A stretch of DNA of 64,000 nt. Origin: Lautropia mirabilis (lineage in GTDB: Bacteria > Pseudomonadota > Gammaproteobacteria > Burkholderiales > Burkholderiaceae_E). The stretch is taken from NCBI RefSeq assembly GCF_900637555.1, contig NZ_LR134378.1:2180001-2244000 (forward strand), read 5' to 3'. Under the pieces are notes generated by a model. It was not told the DNA's origin. It worked only from the letters and a program-made list of their open reading frames with translations, and searched no databases. Shown piece after piece: positions 1 to 10,329 of the stretch. Each line of letters starts with the position of its first letter. Position 1 is the stretch's first letter. The translations under genes were made by a program, and so were the position numbers.

Positions 1-796
1 CGACGGTCAGGGCGCCCACACGCTCGCCGTACATGGAGAACGACTTGGAGAACGAGCTGGAGACCAGGAAGGTGATGGACGAGGCGGCGAACTTGCGCAC
101 GACGGCGCCATCTTCCTCGATGCCGTCACCGAAGCCCTGATAGGCAATGTCCAGGAAGGGCACCTGGCCGGCCGATTGCAGCGCGGCCAGCACCTGATCC
201 CACTGGGCGCCATCCAGGTCCACGCCGGTGGGGTTGTGGCAGCAGGCATGCAGCACGAACACCGAGCCCGGGCGGGCTGCCTTGATGCAGTCCAGCATGC
301 CCTGGAAGTTCACGCCGTGGGTGGCGGCATCATAGTAAGGGTAGGTCTCCACCTTGAAACCGGCCGCCTCGAAGATGGCGCGGTGGTTTTCCCAGCTGGG
401 ATCGCTGATGTAGACGGTGGTGCCCTCGGGGCTGAAGCGACGCAGCAGGTCGGCGCCGATCTTCAGGCCGCCAGTGCCGCCCAGGGCCTGTGCGGTGATG
501 GCACGCTTGTCGGCGATGACGGGCGAGTCCTTGCCCAGCAGCAGCTTCTGCACGGCCTGGTCATAGGCGGGGATGCCGTCGATGGGCAGGTAGCCCCGGG
601 GGGCATGGGTGGCATTGAGTTGGTCTTCGGCCTGGCGCACGCAGTCCAGCAGCGGCAGCTTGCCGTTCTCGTCGTAATAGACGCCCACGCCCAGGTTGAC
701 CTTGGTGGGTCGGGTGTCGGCATTGAAGGCTTCGGTCACGCCCAGGATGGGATCCCGGGGAGCGAGGGGGACGGAGGAAAACAGCGAACTGGCCAC
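1..796 (-). CDS. tyrB: Aromatic amino acid / aspartate aminotransferase, C-terminus cut by window edge
   Basis: PLP-dependent class I aminotransferase that exchanges the amino group between aromatic amino acids or aspartate and 2-oxoglutarate. I translated it directly: it begins SSLFSSVPLAPRDPILG, and the fold-type I landmarks YLPIDGIPAYD, HNPTGVDL and SFSKSFSMYGERVGAL follow. The PLP Schiff-base lysine is about residue 251, and 265 of the usual ~400 residues are inside the window. The start is a GTG at 796 with an AGGAG ribosome site nine bases upstream; no ATG fits. It is divergent from uvrB. The choice between TyrB and AspC specificity is inferred from the PLAPRDPILG and YYDENGKLP type of N-terminus and is not proven. 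Confidence 0.9.
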   Translation of the reverse strand, partial: MASSLFSSVPLAPRDPILGVTEAFNADTRPTKVNLGVGVYYDENGKLPLLDCVRQAEDQLNATHAPRGYLPIDGIPAYDQAVQKLLLGKDSPVIADKRAITAQALGGTGGLKIGADLLRRFSPEGTTVYISDPSWENHRAIFEAAGFKVETYPYYDAATHGVNFQGMLDCIKAARPGSVFVLHACCHNPTGVDLDGAQWDQVLAALQSAGQVPFLDIAYQGFGDGIEEDGAVVRKFAASSITFLVSSSFSKSFSMYGERVGALTV

Positions 797-1513
797 GGCG
801 CGGCACTCCTGGATGGCTTTCCGGCACCGGGACGCCGCGGCCGGAAAGGGTTGGGGCGAACGGACGCCGGACCGGGGATGCGCCTGCGCAAATGGCCCGG
901 GGTGCCGACGTCCAGCCGGGCCGGCGTGCCCGGCCGATGTTGTCGATTCTATCGCCATGGTCGGCGACGGCGCATGGCTCACGCGTGATGCCTCCATGCC
1001 GGATCACGGTGTACGGAAAGGTGTGTTGCAATTGTTTACGATCAGGCTGGCTTCATGACTTGAGAAATCCGATGAAGTGCCTGTGTTGCGACGCATCTTC
1101 CTGCGCGTCGAAGGGCGTTTTTCAGGCCTGATTGCACCGACACGGAGCCCCCGGAAAGGTCACGCAAGGCAACTGTCGGTTACTGCCGAAAAGTCTTTTT
1201 TTTTCCCGATGAGCGGTCCATAATGCCCGACTTGCGTCTTTTGACAGCCATGCCCGGCACGTGCATGGCCAGGCCCAAAGCCCGCTTGCGCGCGGCTTTC
1301 GGGGCGGCCGGATGTCATGCTGCAGGGCAGCATGACGCATGTCGCGTCCAGCCTGTCAAAGGATGCAAGGATGCGCTTACATTTCCATACACTTCTGGGT
1401 CCCTGGCCTGGTCAGCGCCAGCGATAGCGACGGCGTTGCAGGAAAGCAGGGCACGAACGGCGAAGGAAAGGCGTTCCGGGCATGGCCCGGATGGCACAGG
1501 ACGGACGGAAGGC
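797..1513. other. Divergent intergenic region tyrB-uvrB
   Basis: About 700 bases separate the GTG of the aminotransferase from the uvrB start. I see no convincing gene; open frames here have no recognisable similarity. A run of nine T at 1196-1204 follows a weak stem-loop around 1175-1188. A TTGACA hexamer lies at 1241-1246 without a good -10 partner. I did not find a perfect SOS box (CTGT-N8-ACAG). Confidence 0.5.
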
Positions 1514-3703
1514 ATGTTGTCAGAGACCGGTCAAGCACAGGGCAGGGCAGGCAAGCGCAAGGCGGCTGAAAAGGCGCCTGCGTCATCGGCCGCACCCGCT
1601 GCGCCCGGTCCGCGGGTCGTCACCTATCCTGGCAGTCCCTACCGGTTGCATCAGCCCTTTCCGCCGGCAGGCGATCAGCCCGGCGCCATCGACGCGCTGG
1701 TCGAGGGCGTGGAGGACGGCCTTTCGTTCCAGACGCTGCTGGGCGTGACGGGCTCGGGCAAGACCTACACCATGGCCAACGTCATCGCCCGGCTGGGGCG
1801 GCCGGCGCTGGTGCTGGCACCCAACAAGACCCTGGCGGCGCAGCTCTACGCCGAGATGCGCGACTTCTTTCCGGAAAATGCCGTCGAGTACTTCGTCTCG
1901 TACTACGACTACTATCAGCCGGAAGCCTATGTGCCCCAGCGTGATCTCTTCATCGAGAAGGATTCCGCCATCAACGAGCACATCGAGCAGTTGCGCCTGT
2001 CGGCCACCAAGTCGCTGCTGGAGCGGCGTGACACCGTCATCGTCGGCAGCGTCTCGTGCATCTACGGTATCGGCAACCCGGCCGACTATTTCGAGATGCG
2101 ACTGGTGCTGCGCAAGGGTGATCGTCTCGCACAGCGCGACCTGCTCAAGCAGCTGGTGGCCATGCAGTACAAGCGCAACGACACCGACTTCGCGCGCGGC
2201 ACCTTCCGTGTGCGCGGCGACACCATCGACGTGTTCCCGTCCGAGAACGCCGAGCTGGCGCTGCGCGTCGAGATGTTCGACGACGAGGTGGAGATGCTGC
2301 AGCTCTTCGACCCGCTCACCGGGCGCATCCGCCAGCAGATCCCGCGCTTCGTCGTCTATGCGGCCTCGCACTACGTCACGCCGCGCGCCACCATCGTGCG
2401 CGCACTCGACACCATCAAGGCCGAGCTGAAGGACCGGCTGGCGTTCTTCCACGCTGAGGGCAAGCTCGTCGAGGCGCAGCGCCTGGAGCAGCGCACGCTC
2501 TTCGATCTGGAGATGCTGCAGGAGCTGGGCTTCTGCAAGGGCATCGAGAACTACTCGCGGCACCTGTCGGGTGCACGGCCTGGCGAGCCGCCGCCCACGC
2601 TCATCGATTACCTGCCGCCCGATGCGCTGATGTTCATCGACGAGAGCCACGTCACCATCGGCCAGCTGGGCGGCATGTATCGTGGCGACCGCGCCCGCAA
2701 GGACACGCTGGTGCAGTACGGCTTCCGGCTGCCTTCGGCGCTGGACAACCGGCCGCTCACCTTCGAGGAATTCGAGTCGAAGGTGCGCCAGTGCATCTTC
2801 GTCTCGGCCACGCCGTCCGACTATGAGGCCACCCACGCCGGCCAGGTGGTCGAGCAGGTGGTGCGTCCCACTGGCCTGGTCGACCCCGAGGTGGAGGTAC
2901 GGCCGGCCACCACCCAGGTCGACGACGTGCTCTCCGAGATCACGGCCCGGGTGGCCCGGGGGCATCGGGTGCTGGTCACCACGCTCACCAAGCGCATGGC
3001 CGAGGATCTCACCGACTTCCTGGCCGATCACCAGGTGCGGGTGCGCTACCTGCATTCCGACATCGACACGGTCGAGCGCGTCGAGATCATCCGTGACCTG
3101 CGCCTGGGCGTCTTCGACGTGCTGGTGGGCATCAACCTGCTGCGCGAGGGCCTGGACATTCCCGAGGTGTCGCTGGTGGCCATCCTGGATGGTGACAAGG
3201 AGGGCTTCCTGCGCTCCGAGCGCAGCCTGATCCAGACCATCGGGCGTGCGGCCCGCAACCTGGAAGGCAAGGCCATCCTGTACGCCGACCAGATCACCCG
3301 CTCCATGCAGCGTGCCATCGACGAGACGGCGCGCCGCCGCCAGAAGCAGCTCGACTTCAATGCCGAGCACGGCATCGTGCCGCGTGGCGTGGTCAAGCAG
3401 GTGCGCGAGCTCATCGATGGTGTTTACGACCTCTCCGGTACCGAGTCGCGGCCGGCTGCCCCGGGCGCCGCGCCCGGCCATGGCCTCGGTGGCGTGGACG
3501 ATGCCCTGCTCGAGCGCACGGCCGAGAAGCTGCAGGGCATCGACACCCGCAACGAGGCCCAGGTCTCGCGCGAGATCCGCCGGCTGGAAAAGCAGATGGC
3601 CACCTATGCCCGCAACCTCGATTTCGAGAAGGCCGCCCAGGTACGCGACGAGCTGGCGGCCCTCAAGCAACTGCTGTTCGGCTCCGGAGGCCAACCCTCA
3701 TGA
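1514..3703 (+). CDS. uvrB: UvrABC excision nuclease subunit B
   Basis: DNA damage-verifying helicase-like subunit of nucleotide excision repair; it is loaded by UvrA and recruits UvrC. Walker A GVTGSGKT is at residues 77-84. The beta-hairpin region [13 protein letters not shown] that clamps the damaged strand follows near residue 130, helicase motifs include FIDESHVT and QTIGRAARN, and a C-terminal UVR motif ([19 protein letters not shown]) contacts UvrC. From the ATG at 1514 the protein has 729 residues against about 673 in E. coli; the excess is largely a ~38-residue Ala/Lys-rich N-terminal extension and a Pro/Ala/Gly-rich patch before the UVR motif. The frame stays open to 1223, but that upstream part looks non-coding. 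Confidence 0.97.
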   Translation: MLSETGQAQGRAGKRKAAEKAPASSAAPAAPGPRVVTYPGSPYRLHQPFPPAGDQPGAIDALVEGVEDGLSFQTLLGVTGSGKTYTMANVIARLGRPALVLAPNKTLAAQLYAEMRDFFPENAVEYFVSYYDYYQPEAYVPQRDLFIEKDSAINEHIEQLRLSATKSLLERRDTVIVGSVSCIYGIGNPADYFEMRLVLRKGDRLAQRDLLKQLVAMQYKRNDTDFARGTFRVRGDTIDVFPSENAELALRVEMFDDEVEMLQLFDPLTGRIRQQIPRFVVYAASHYVTPRATIVRALDTIKAELKDRLAFFHAEGKLVEAQRLEQRTLFDLEMLQELGFCKGIENYSRHLSGARPGEPPPTLIDYLPPDALMFIDESHVTIGQLGGMYRGDRARKDTLVQYGFRLPSALDNRPLTFEEFESKVRQCIFVSATPSDYEATHAGQVVEQVVRPTGLVDPEVEVRPATTQVDDVLSEITARVARGHRVLVTTLTKRMAEDLTDFLADHQVRVRYLHSDIDTVERVEIIRDLRLGVFDVLVGINLLREGLDIPEVSLVAILDGDKEGFLRSERSLIQTIGRAARNLEGKAILYADQITRSMQRAIDETARRRQKQLDFNAEHGIVPRGVVKQVRELIDGVYDLSGTESRPAAPGAAPGHGLGGVDDALLERTAEKLQGIDTRNEAQVSREIRRLEKQMATYARNLDFEKAAQVRDELAALKQLLFGSGGQPS

Positions 3704-3827
3704 TCCGGGCTTCCGGACGATGCCCGCCCGCGGAAACATCAGGAATCCCGGTGTCGGCCGCGAGGCCGGGCCTTGAATAGCGACCAGAACACCAACATTT
3801 CATCCAGATAGATATCAGGTAGTCAAA

Positions 3828-4349
3828 ATGGGAAAGAGAGAACCACTGGCCATGGCGATGGCCACTCGAGTGCTGTTCGTCTGTATGGGCAACATCTGTC
3901 GGTCGCCGATGGCGCATGGGGTGTTTCGCCATCAGGTCCGTCAGGCAGGGCTGGAATCGGTGGTCGGCGTCGGCTCGGCCGGGACCCATGCCTTCCATCA
4001 GGGCGAGCCGGCTGATCCGCGTGCCCAGATGGCCATGTCGCGGCGCGGCTATGACATTGCCGATCTGCGCGCCCGCCAGATCACGATGGAAGACTTCGAG
4101 AACTACGACATGATCCTGGTGATGGACTGGGAGAACCTGAGCCTGCTGCAGAATCAGGCACCCAAGCGCTTCCATCACAAGCTGCAGATGCTGATGCGCT
4201 TTGCCGGTGACCACGAATCGGCCACCGTGCCCGATCCCTACCAGGGCGGCAGCCAGGCCTTCGAGCAGGCGCTGGACTATGTCGAGGACGCCTGTTCGGG
4301 CCTGCTGGAGATCGTGCGGCGTCGCGCCACGCAGGTGGCGGCCGCCTGA
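3828..4349 (+). CDS. Low-molecular-weight protein tyrosine phosphatase
   Basis: Cytosolic phosphatase of the LMW-PTP/arsenate reductase fold. The P-loop CMGNICRSP (C-X5-R-S) lies near the N-terminus and the general acid is in VPDPYQGG near residue 140. The length of 173 residues exceeds the usual ~155 because of a short N-terminal tail; an internal ATG (MAMATRVLFVC, nine codons in) would give a more typical length. It stands just upstream of the isc operon, an arrangement seen in related Burkholderiales, but has its own downstream stem-loop, so co-transcription with iscR is doubtful. Whether it acts on tyrosine kinases of exopolysaccharide export cannot be told from this context. Confidence 0.92.
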   Translation: MGKREPLAMAMATRVLFVCMGNICRSPMAHGVFRHQVRQAGLESVVGVGSAGTHAFHQGEPADPRAQMAMSRRGYDIADLRARQITMEDFENYDMILVMDWENLSLLQNQAPKRFHHKLQMLMRFAGDHESATVPDPYQGGSQAFEQALDYVEDACSGLLEIVRRRATQVAAA

Positions 4350-4365
4350 AGGCGCCATACCAGCT

Positions 4366-4411
4366 GTCCGGACGGAATGAGTGCCGGGTTTGGGGTATCA
4401 TTCGTCCGGAC
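4366..4411. terminator. Stem-loop after the phosphatase gene
   Basis: GTCCGGAC followed by GGAATGA (4366-4380) can pair with TCATTC and GTCCGGAC (4398-4411), giving about 14 base pairs with one bulged G and a ~17-base loop. There is no T-run, so it may be a transcript end or processing structure rather than a classical intrinsic terminator. Confidence 0.4.
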
Positions 4412-4487
4412 GGGTCATCATTCGGATAACGCATGACCTTCCGCGCCTATCTTCTGCTATTCACGCCTTGAATTATTCGGTTCACAC

Positions 4488-4523
4488 TTTCTCGACTAAT
4501 AAACTCGGGTAATCAGGTATACT
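4488..4523 (+). promoter_or_regulatory. IscR type 1-like operator and -10 box of the isc operon
   Basis: TTTCTCGACT (4488-4497), a five-base spacer, then ACTCGGGTAA (4503-4512) matches the E. coli type 1 IscR-site pattern (ATASYYGACT, 5 nt, AGTCRRSTAT) at most positions. A -10 box TATACT is at 4518-4523, about 34 bases before the iscR ATG, so the operator would cover the -35 region. This supports autorepression by holo-IscR. The match is by eye against the consensus as I remember it. Confidence 0.7.
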
Positions 4524-4556
4524 CCGTACTCGGATTCCTGACATCGGAGTGTTGTC

Positions 4557-5075
4557 ATGAGGTTGACCACCAAGGGCCGCTTTGCCGTGACCGCCATGAT
4601 CGACCTGGCCCTGCGCGAGCACAATGGGCCGGTCACGCTGGCGGGCATCAGCCAGCGGCAGAAGATTTCCCTGTCCTATCTCGAACAGCTCTTCGGCAAG
4701 CTGCGCCGCCATCAGCTGGTCGAAAGCACCCGGGGCCCTGGGGGTGGTTATTCTCTGGCCCGTCCCAGCCAGGACATCAACGTCTCGTCCATCATCTTTG
4801 CGGTGGACGAGCCGCTGGATGCCACGCAGTGCGGCGGCAAGCAGGACTGCTTCGAGGACGGCCCCTGCATGACACATGAGCTCTGGACCTCGCTCAACAA
4901 GCGGATGATCGACTACCTGGATTCGGTCAGCCTGCAGGATCTGGTCGAGCAGCAGCGCATGCGCGAGCAGCAGCCCGCCACCCGTCAGATCTCCATCACC
5001 CGCGAGCACAAGGCAGCGCTTGAACTGCCCACGTCCTCTCTGCAGAGCATCGACAGCAACGGCACCCGGGCCTGA
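4557..5075 (+). CDS. iscR: Fe-S cluster-sensing Rrf2-family regulator IscR
   Basis: [2Fe-2S]-binding transcription factor that represses the isc operon when Fe-S supply is adequate. It has an N-terminal winged helix (residues 1-60, MRLTTKGRFAVTAMIDLAL) and the cluster ligands C92, C98, C104 and H107, which fall at the same positions as the E. coli ligands. Length is 172 residues against 162; the extra residues form the C-terminal tail. It is the first gene of iscRSUA-hscBA-fdx, and an operator for this same protein lies directly upstream, so negative autoregulation is very likely. Confidence 0.97.
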   Translation: MRLTTKGRFAVTAMIDLALREHNGPVTLAGISQRQKISLSYLEQLFGKLRRHQLVESTRGPGGGYSLARPSQDINVSSIIFAVDEPLDATQCGGKQDCFEDGPCMTHELWTSLNKRMIDYLDSVSLQDLVEQQRMREQQPATRQISITREHKAALELPTSSLQSIDSNGTRA

Positions 5076-5311
5076 ACGGGTTTCGCGCTGTCCCTGATTT
5101 CCGGAATCCTGCTGTCGTCTCGTCTTCCGTTGGTCGCCGGCCTGGCCGCGGCCAGCCGGACATGTCGAGCTGCCCGTGGGGCCAGGCATCCCGGGATCGG
5201 ATGCCGGTATCTTTCCCTGCCTGATCCCTCACTGACGCTCTGACGCTTTTTCCCTTGAATTCACCACTCTTTCCCACAGACTTCATCGCGCAGCCACGCT
5301 GCCCCACTTCG

Positions 5312-6520
5312 ATGACCCGACCGATCTATCTCGATTATTCCGCCACGACCCCGGTTGATCCCCGCGTCGCGGAAAAGATGATTCCCTATCTCTGCGAACT
5401 CTTCGGCAACCCCGCCTCGCGCAGCCACGCCTATGGCTGGGAGGCCGAGAAGGCCGTGGAGGAAGCGCGTGCCGAAGTCGCGGCGCTGGTCAACTGTGAT
5501 CCGCGCGAGCTGGTCTGGACTTCGGGTGCCACCGAGTCGATCAACCTCGCGCTCAAGGGTGCCGCCCACTTCTACAAGGAGCGCGGTCGCCACCTCATCT
5601 CCGTCAAGACCGAGCACAAGGCCACGCTCGACACCATGCGCGAGCTGGAGCGCCAGGGCTTCGAGGTGACGCTGCTGGATGTGCAGGAAGACGGCCTGAT
5701 CGACCTGAAGGACCTGGAGGCCGCCATCCGGCCCGACACCATCCTGGTCTCGGTCATGTACGTCAACAACGAGATCGGCGTCATCCAGGACATCCCCGCC
5801 ATCGGCGAGATGCTGCGTGAGCGCAAGATCCTCTTCCACGTCGATTCGGCCCAGGCCACCGGCAAGGTCGAGATCGACCTGCAGAAGCTGAAGGTCGACC
5901 TGATGAGCTTCTCGGCGCACAAGACCTACGGTCCCAAGGGCGTGGGTGCGCTGTTCGTGCGGCGCAAGCCCCGCGTGCGCATCGAGGCGCAGACGCATGG
6001 TGGTGGGCACGAGCGCGGCATGCGTTCGGGCACGCTGCCCACCCACCAGATCGTCGGCATGGGCGAGGCCTACCGCATTGCCCGCCTGGAAATGGCCAAG
6101 GACAACGCCCACGCGCTGGCGCTGCGCAACCGTCTGCTGGAAGGGCTGTCTGCCATCCCCGAGACCTACGTGAACGGCAGCCTGGAACACCGGGTCGCGC
6201 AGAACCTCAACATGAGCTTCAACTATGTCGAGGGTGAGTCGCTGATCATGGCCATCAAGGAGATCGCGGTGTCTTCCGGTTCGGCCTGTACCTCGGCCAG
6301 CCTGGAGCCGTCCTACGTGCTGCGTGCCCTGGGCCGCAGCGACGAGCTGGCACACAGTTCCATCCGCTTCACCATCGGCCGCTTCACCACCGAGCAGGAA
6401 ATCGATTTCACCATCGGCGTGATGAAGACCCAGGTTGAAAAGCTGCGCTCCATGTCCCCATTGTGGGAGATGGTGCAGGAAGGAATCGACCTCAACACCG
6501 TCAAGTGGGCCGCCCACTGA
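5312..6520 (+). CDS. iscS: Cysteine desulfurase IscS
   Basis: PLP enzyme that takes sulfur from L-cysteine and passes it as persulfide to IscU, and also supplies tRNA thiolation. The start [16 protein letters not shown] at 5312 gives 402 residues (E. coli 404); an in-frame ATG at 5255 would add a 19-residue tail that is not part of the family. The PLP lysine is in [13 protein letters not shown] and the catalytic cysteine is in [13 protein letters not shown] near residue 328. A 236-base spacer with a GC-rich stem-loop separates it from iscR. Confidence 0.98.
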   Translation: MTRPIYLDYSATTPVDPRVAEKMIPYLCELFGNPASRSHAYGWEAEKAVEEARAEVAALVNCDPRELVWTSGATESINLALKGAAHFYKERGRHLISVKTEHKATLDTMRELERQGFEVTLLDVQEDGLIDLKDLEAAIRPDTILVSVMYVNNEIGVIQDIPAIGEMLRERKILFHVDSAQATGKVEIDLQKLKVDLMSFSAHKTYGPKGVGALFVRRKPRVRIEAQTHGGGHERGMRSGTLPTHQIVGMGEAYRIARLEMAKDNAHALALRNRLLEGLSAIPETYVNGSLEHRVAQNLNMSFNYVEGESLIMAIKEIAVSSGSACTSASLEPSYVLRALGRSDELAHSSIRFTIGRFTTEQEIDFTIGVMKTQVEKLRSMSPLWEMVQEGIDLNTVKWAAH

Positions 6521-6649
6521 CCCCCTGATTCCCGGCGCAGCTGATGTTCGAGGACTGCGGACGCCTCCTTGGCACCCCACGCGCCACCGACACCCGATAC
6601 ATGTCTTTGCGGCCCACCCTGACGGCGGGCGCATCCAGGAGAGATTGAA

Positions 6650-7066
6650 ATGGCTTATAGCGACAAGGTTGTGGATCACTACGAGAACCCCCGCAACGTG
6701 GGTTCCATGGACAAGGCCGATGCCTCGGTGGGCACCGGCATGGTGGGCGCGCCTGCCTGCGGCGACGTGATGAAGCTGCAGATCAAGGTGGGCGCCAACG
6801 GCGTGATCGAGGACGCCAAGTTCAAGACCTATGGTTGCGGCTCGGCCATCGCGTCGTCGTCGCTGGTCACCGAATGGGTCAAGGGCAAGTCACTGGACGA
6901 GGCGCTGGCCATCCGCAACACGGCCATCGCCGAGGAGCTGGCGCTGCCGCCGGTCAAGATCCACTGTTCCATTCTGGCCGAGGACGCCATCAAGGCGGCC
7001 GTCGAGGACTACCGCAGCAAGCATCCCGAGCTGGGGGGCGACAAGGCCGCGGGAACCCAGGCCTGA
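6650..7066 (+). CDS. iscU: Fe-S cluster scaffold protein IscU
   Basis: Scaffold on which [2Fe-2S] clusters are built from IscS-derived sulfur before release by HscA/HscB. Ligands C37, C63 and C106 and the conserved D39 are all present, and the HscA recognition motif LPPVK is at 99-103. Length is 138 residues; the C-terminal ~10 residues ([10 protein letters not shown]) are a non-conserved tail. A GGAGAG ribosome site precedes the ATG. Confidence 0.98.
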   Translation: MAYSDKVVDHYENPRNVGSMDKADASVGTGMVGAPACGDVMKLQIKVGANGVIEDAKFKTYGCGSAIASSSLVTEWVKGKSLDEALAIRNTAIAEELALPPVKIHCSILAEDAIKAAVEDYRSKHPELGGDKAAGTQA

Positions 7067-7151
7067 TTTCCCCCGACCTGCGTCCGTCCGCACGGACGGG
7101 CGTTCCCCATTCGCGTTGCACCGAATCCGTCTGAGCAGGAGAGCCAAGATC

Positions 7152-7475
7152 ATGGCCGTGACATTGACCGAAGCAGCAGCCCGGCACATCGACCGTTACA
7201 TTGCCCGTCGGGGCAAGGGCATCGGTCTGCGCCTGGGGGTGAAGACCTCCGGTTGCTCGGGCCTGTCCTACAAGCTCGAGTACGCCGACAGCCAGCAGGA
7301 ATCCGACCTGGTGTTCGAGAGCCATGGCGTGCGGGTCTTCATTGATCCCAAGAGCCTGGCCTACATCGACGGCACCGAGCTGGATTTCGTGCGCGAGGGA
7401 CTGAACGAGGGCTTCAAGTTCAACAACCCCAACGTGCGCAATGAATGCGGCTGCGGCGAGTCGTTCAACATCTGA
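7152..7475 (+). CDS. iscA: A-type Fe-S carrier protein IscA
   Basis: A-type carrier that delivers Fe-S clusters to apoproteins. The start [13 protein letters not shown] at 7152 has an AGGAG-type ribosome site and gives 107 residues, the family length. The three defining cysteines are C35, C99 and C101 (ECGCGES near the end). The frame is open further upstream through iscU, but that part is a shadow. Confidence 0.97.
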   Translation: MAVTLTEAAARHIDRYIARRGKGIGLRLGVKTSGCSGLSYKLEYADSQQESDLVFESHGVRVFIDPKSLAYIDGTELDFVREGLNEGFKFNNPNVRNECGCGESFNI

Positions 7476-7505
7476 TCCCTCTCGACACTCCACGCACTGA
7501 CCGAC

Positions 7506-8048
7506 ATGACGGCCCGATCTGCCTTTGACCGTTCGCTGTTCGAGCTGCTGGGTCTGCCCGAGCGCTTCGCGCTCGATCCGGCCGACCTGGAAGCACGCCA
7601 TCACCGTTTCCAGGCCGTCGTGCATCCTGACCGGCACGTCGGCGGCTCGGACCATGACCGGCGGCTGGCGCTGCAGCTGGCAGCCCAGGGCAATGAGGCG
7701 TTCCGGGTCCTGTCCGATCCGTGCCAGCGGGCGGCCTACCTGTGCGAACGTCACGGAGCATCGGTGGACGCCGAGCGCAACACGGCCATGCCGTCGGCCT
7801 TCCTGGTCGAGCAGATGGCCTGGCGCGAGGACATCGATGAAGTGCGCGACATGGGCGACCTTGAGGCGGCACACCGTCTGCAGGCACGCCTGGAGGCCGA
7901 GCGCAATCGCGTCATCGATAGCATCGCAACGCTGATCGACGAACAGGGCGACTACCCGGCCGCGGCCATGCAGGTACGGCAGCTGATGTTCTTCGAGCGG
8001 CTGCGCACGAACCTTGCCGACGTGGTACGACAGATGGGGCAGGGCTGA
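7506..8048 (+). CDS. hscB: Fe-S co-chaperone HscB
   Basis: J-protein partner of HscA that brings IscU to the chaperone. The J-domain HPD motif is at residues 40-42 (VVHPDRH), followed by QGNEAFRVLSDP and a C-terminal helical IscU-binding domain, 180 residues in all (E. coli 171). It lies 30 bases after iscA. A spacer of about 200 bases follows before hscA, which is unusual because the two genes are normally almost contiguous. Confidence 0.96.
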   Translation: MTARSAFDRSLFELLGLPERFALDPADLEARHHRFQAVVHPDRHVGGSDHDRRLALQLAAQGNEAFRVLSDPCQRAAYLCERHGASVDAERNTAMPSAFLVEQMAWREDIDEVRDMGDLEAAHRLQARLEAERNRVIDSIATLIDEQGDYPAAAMQVRQLMFFERLRTNLADVVRQMGQG

Positions 8049-8249
8049 GGCCCGGCCTTCGGGCAGCCTTCCGGGGCGAGCCCTGTCTCCCTGAGGCCGT
8101 CTTTCGCCTGTCCTGAGCACAGCATGGTGGCCACGTAAGTGGCGGGCAGAACGCCGCAGTGTGGTGTGAGCCGGCCAGCCTTCAGGTGAGGCCGTTTCTT
8201 GGTCCGGTGCGCTTTCGTTTCAACCACTATTCTTCTTTCTACATCTTCT

Positions 8250-10310
8250 ATGGCGCTGCTGCAGATTTCCGAACCTGGCATGAGTCCTGATCCTCACCAG
8301 CGCCGGTATGCTATCGGTATCGATCTGGGAACCTCCAATTCGCTAGTGGCTGTCTGCCGTTCGGGCATGCCCGACGCGCTGCCTGACGAGCAGGGCCGGA
8401 AGCTGCTGCCGTCGGTCGTGCATTACCGCGCCGGTGCTGCGCCCGTGGTGGGCCACGCCGCCCAGCAGGCGCTGCTGTCCGACACGGGCAACGTCATCAG
8501 CTCGGTCAAGCGCCTGATGGGGCGCGGTCTGGCCGATGCCCAGGCGCAGGGGCTGCCGCTGCGGGTGGTGGCTGCGGGTTCGGACGCAGCCGCGGATGCC
8601 TCCGCCGCCGGCAACGACCGCGCCGTGGCCGTGGCCACCGCGGCCGGGGCCGTCTCGCCCGTGGAAGTGTCGGCCGAGATCCTGAAGGTGCTGCGTGACC
8701 GCGCACTGGCTACGCTCGACATCGACGAGGACGCGCTGGCGGGTGCCGTCATCACCGTGCCTGCCTATTTCGACGATGCCCAGCGCCAGGCCACCAAGGA
8801 TGCGGCCCGGCTGGCCGGGCTGAATGTGCTGCGCCTCATCAACGAGCCCACCGCCGCCGCCGTCTCCTACGGTCTGGACGAAGGCGAGCAGGGCACCTAC
8901 GCCATCTTCGATCTGGGCGGTGGCACCTTCGACGTGTCGGTGCTCAAGCTGACCCGGGGCGTCTTCGAGGTGCAGTCCACGGCGGGTGACGTGGCCCTGG
9001 GCGGTGACGACTTCGATGCGCGGATTGCCGCCGACTTTGCCCGCGAGCACAACCTGGGCGAACCGGCCCGACTGGCGGCAGAACACCCCGAACGCTGGCG
9101 CGCGTTGCTGCTGATGGCCCGTCAGGCCCGCGAGGCCCTGACCGATGCCGAAACGGTGACGATGCGCTTTGACGCTGACGCCGGCCAAGGGGCCATTCAG
9201 GTCGCGGGCCAGGACGGTCATGACGTGTCCGGGGCCAGCGCAGGTAATTCCAGCGAGAAGAATGGCGGTGCCACGCTCGTTTCCACCCTGACGCGCACGC
9301 GCTTCGAGGAACTGGTGCAGCCGCTGGTGGCGCGCACGCTCAAGATCGCCGACACCGCCGTGGCCGATGCCGGTCTGTCGGCCCAGGCCATCGACGGCGT
9401 GGTGCTGGTGGGCGGTGCCACCCGCATGCCCGTCATTCGCCAGGCCGTGGCCAGCCACTTCGGCAAGCCGCCCTATACCGGTCTGGACCCCGACCAGGTG
9501 GTGGCGCTGGGCGCTGCCATGCAGGCCGCCCAGCTCATCGGTCAGCGCCGCGACGGCGAGGACGACTGGCTGCTGCTGGACGTGACCCCGCTCTCGCTGG
9601 GCCTGGAGACCATGGGCGGCATGGTCGAGAAGATCATCCCGCGCAACTCGCCCATCCCGCTGGCGCGCGCCCAGGACTTCACCACCTACAAGGATGGTCA
9701 GTCCGCCATGGCCATCCATGTGGTGCAGGGCGAACGCGAACTCGTGAAGGATTGCCGCTCGCTGGCCCGCTTCGAGCTGCGCGGCATTCCACCGATGGTG
9801 GCGGGCGCTGCCCGCATCCGCGTCACCTTCCAGGTGGATGCCGACGGGCTGCTGTCGGTCTCGGCGACCGAGCAGAGCACTGGCGTGGCCGCCTCCGTCA
9901 CCGTCAAGCCCAGCTACGGCCTGGAAGACACCGAGATCGAGCGGCTGCTGAAGGAGTCCATCACCAGCGCTCGCGAGGACATGCAGTGGCGCGCCCTGCG
10001 TGAACATCAGATCGAGGCCGCGCAGCTGCGCGAGATGACGCACAACGCGCTGGCCGAGGACGGTGGGCTGCTGGACGCCGCCGAGCGCCAGCAGATCGAC
10101 GACGCCATGGCCAGCCTGCAGAAGGTGCTGGACGAGGCCCAGGCCTTGGACGGCTCACCCGAGGAGGCTACTCTTCTGGCCGTGCGTGACCGCCTTCTGG
10201 ACGCCCGGATGAATCTGCAGAAAGTCACCGAACACTTCGCCGCACTGCGGATGGATCAGGCCATCCAGCGTGCCCTGGCCGGCAAGACCATCGACGGCCT
10301 CACTTCCTGA
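8250..10310 (+). CDS. hscA: Fe-S assembly Hsp70 chaperone HscA
   Basis: Specialised Hsp70 that drives cluster transfer from IscU. The start is set by homology: [19 protein letters not shown] closely copies the E. coli N-terminus, although no good ribosome site precedes it. Nucleotide-binding motifs are [22 protein letters not shown] and [10 protein letters not shown]; the substrate-binding domain follows from about residue 420. The length of 686 residues compares with 616 in E. coli, with two Ala/Gly/Ser-rich insertions inside the ATPase domain (about residues 110-130 and 310-340). Confidence 0.97.
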   Translation: MALLQISEPGMSPDPHQRRYAIGIDLGTSNSLVAVCRSGMPDALPDEQGRKLLPSVVHYRAGAAPVVGHAAQQALLSDTGNVISSVKRLMGRGLADAQAQGLPLRVVAAGSDAAADASAAGNDRAVAVATAAGAVSPVEVSAEILKVLRDRALATLDIDEDALAGAVITVPAYFDDAQRQATKDAARLAGLNVLRLINEPTAAAVSYGLDEGEQGTYAIFDLGGGTFDVSVLKLTRGVFEVQSTAGDVALGGDDFDARIAADFAREHNLGEPARLAAEHPERWRALLLMARQAREALTDAETVTMRFDADAGQGAIQVAGQDGHDVSGASAGNSSEKNGGATLVSTLTRTRFEELVQPLVARTLKIADTAVADAGLSAQAIDGVVLVGGATRMPVIRQAVASHFGKPPYTGLDPDQVVALGAAMQAAQLIGQRRDGEDDWLLLDVTPLSLGLETMGGMVEKIIPRNSPIPLARAQDFTTYKDGQSAMAIHVVQGERELVKDCRSLARFELRGIPPMVAGAARIRVTFQVDADGLLSVSATEQSTGVAASVTVKPSYGLEDTEIERLLKESITSAREDMQWRALREHQIEAAQLREMTHNALAEDGGLLDAAERQQIDDAMASLQKVLDEAQALDGSPEEATLLAVRDRLLDARMNLQKVTEHFAALRMDQAIQRALAGKTIDGLTS

Positions 10311-10329
10311 ACCCGCCAAGGAGAACGAT

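Noticed and set aside
1165..1190. Possible SOS (LexA) box upstream of uvrB
   Set aside because: CTGTCGGTTACTGCCG has only the left half of the consensus.
1583..3694. 703-codon minus-strand frame over uvrB
   Set aside because: Antisense shadow of uvrB; composition dominated by His, Leu, Gly and Gln, no domain seen.
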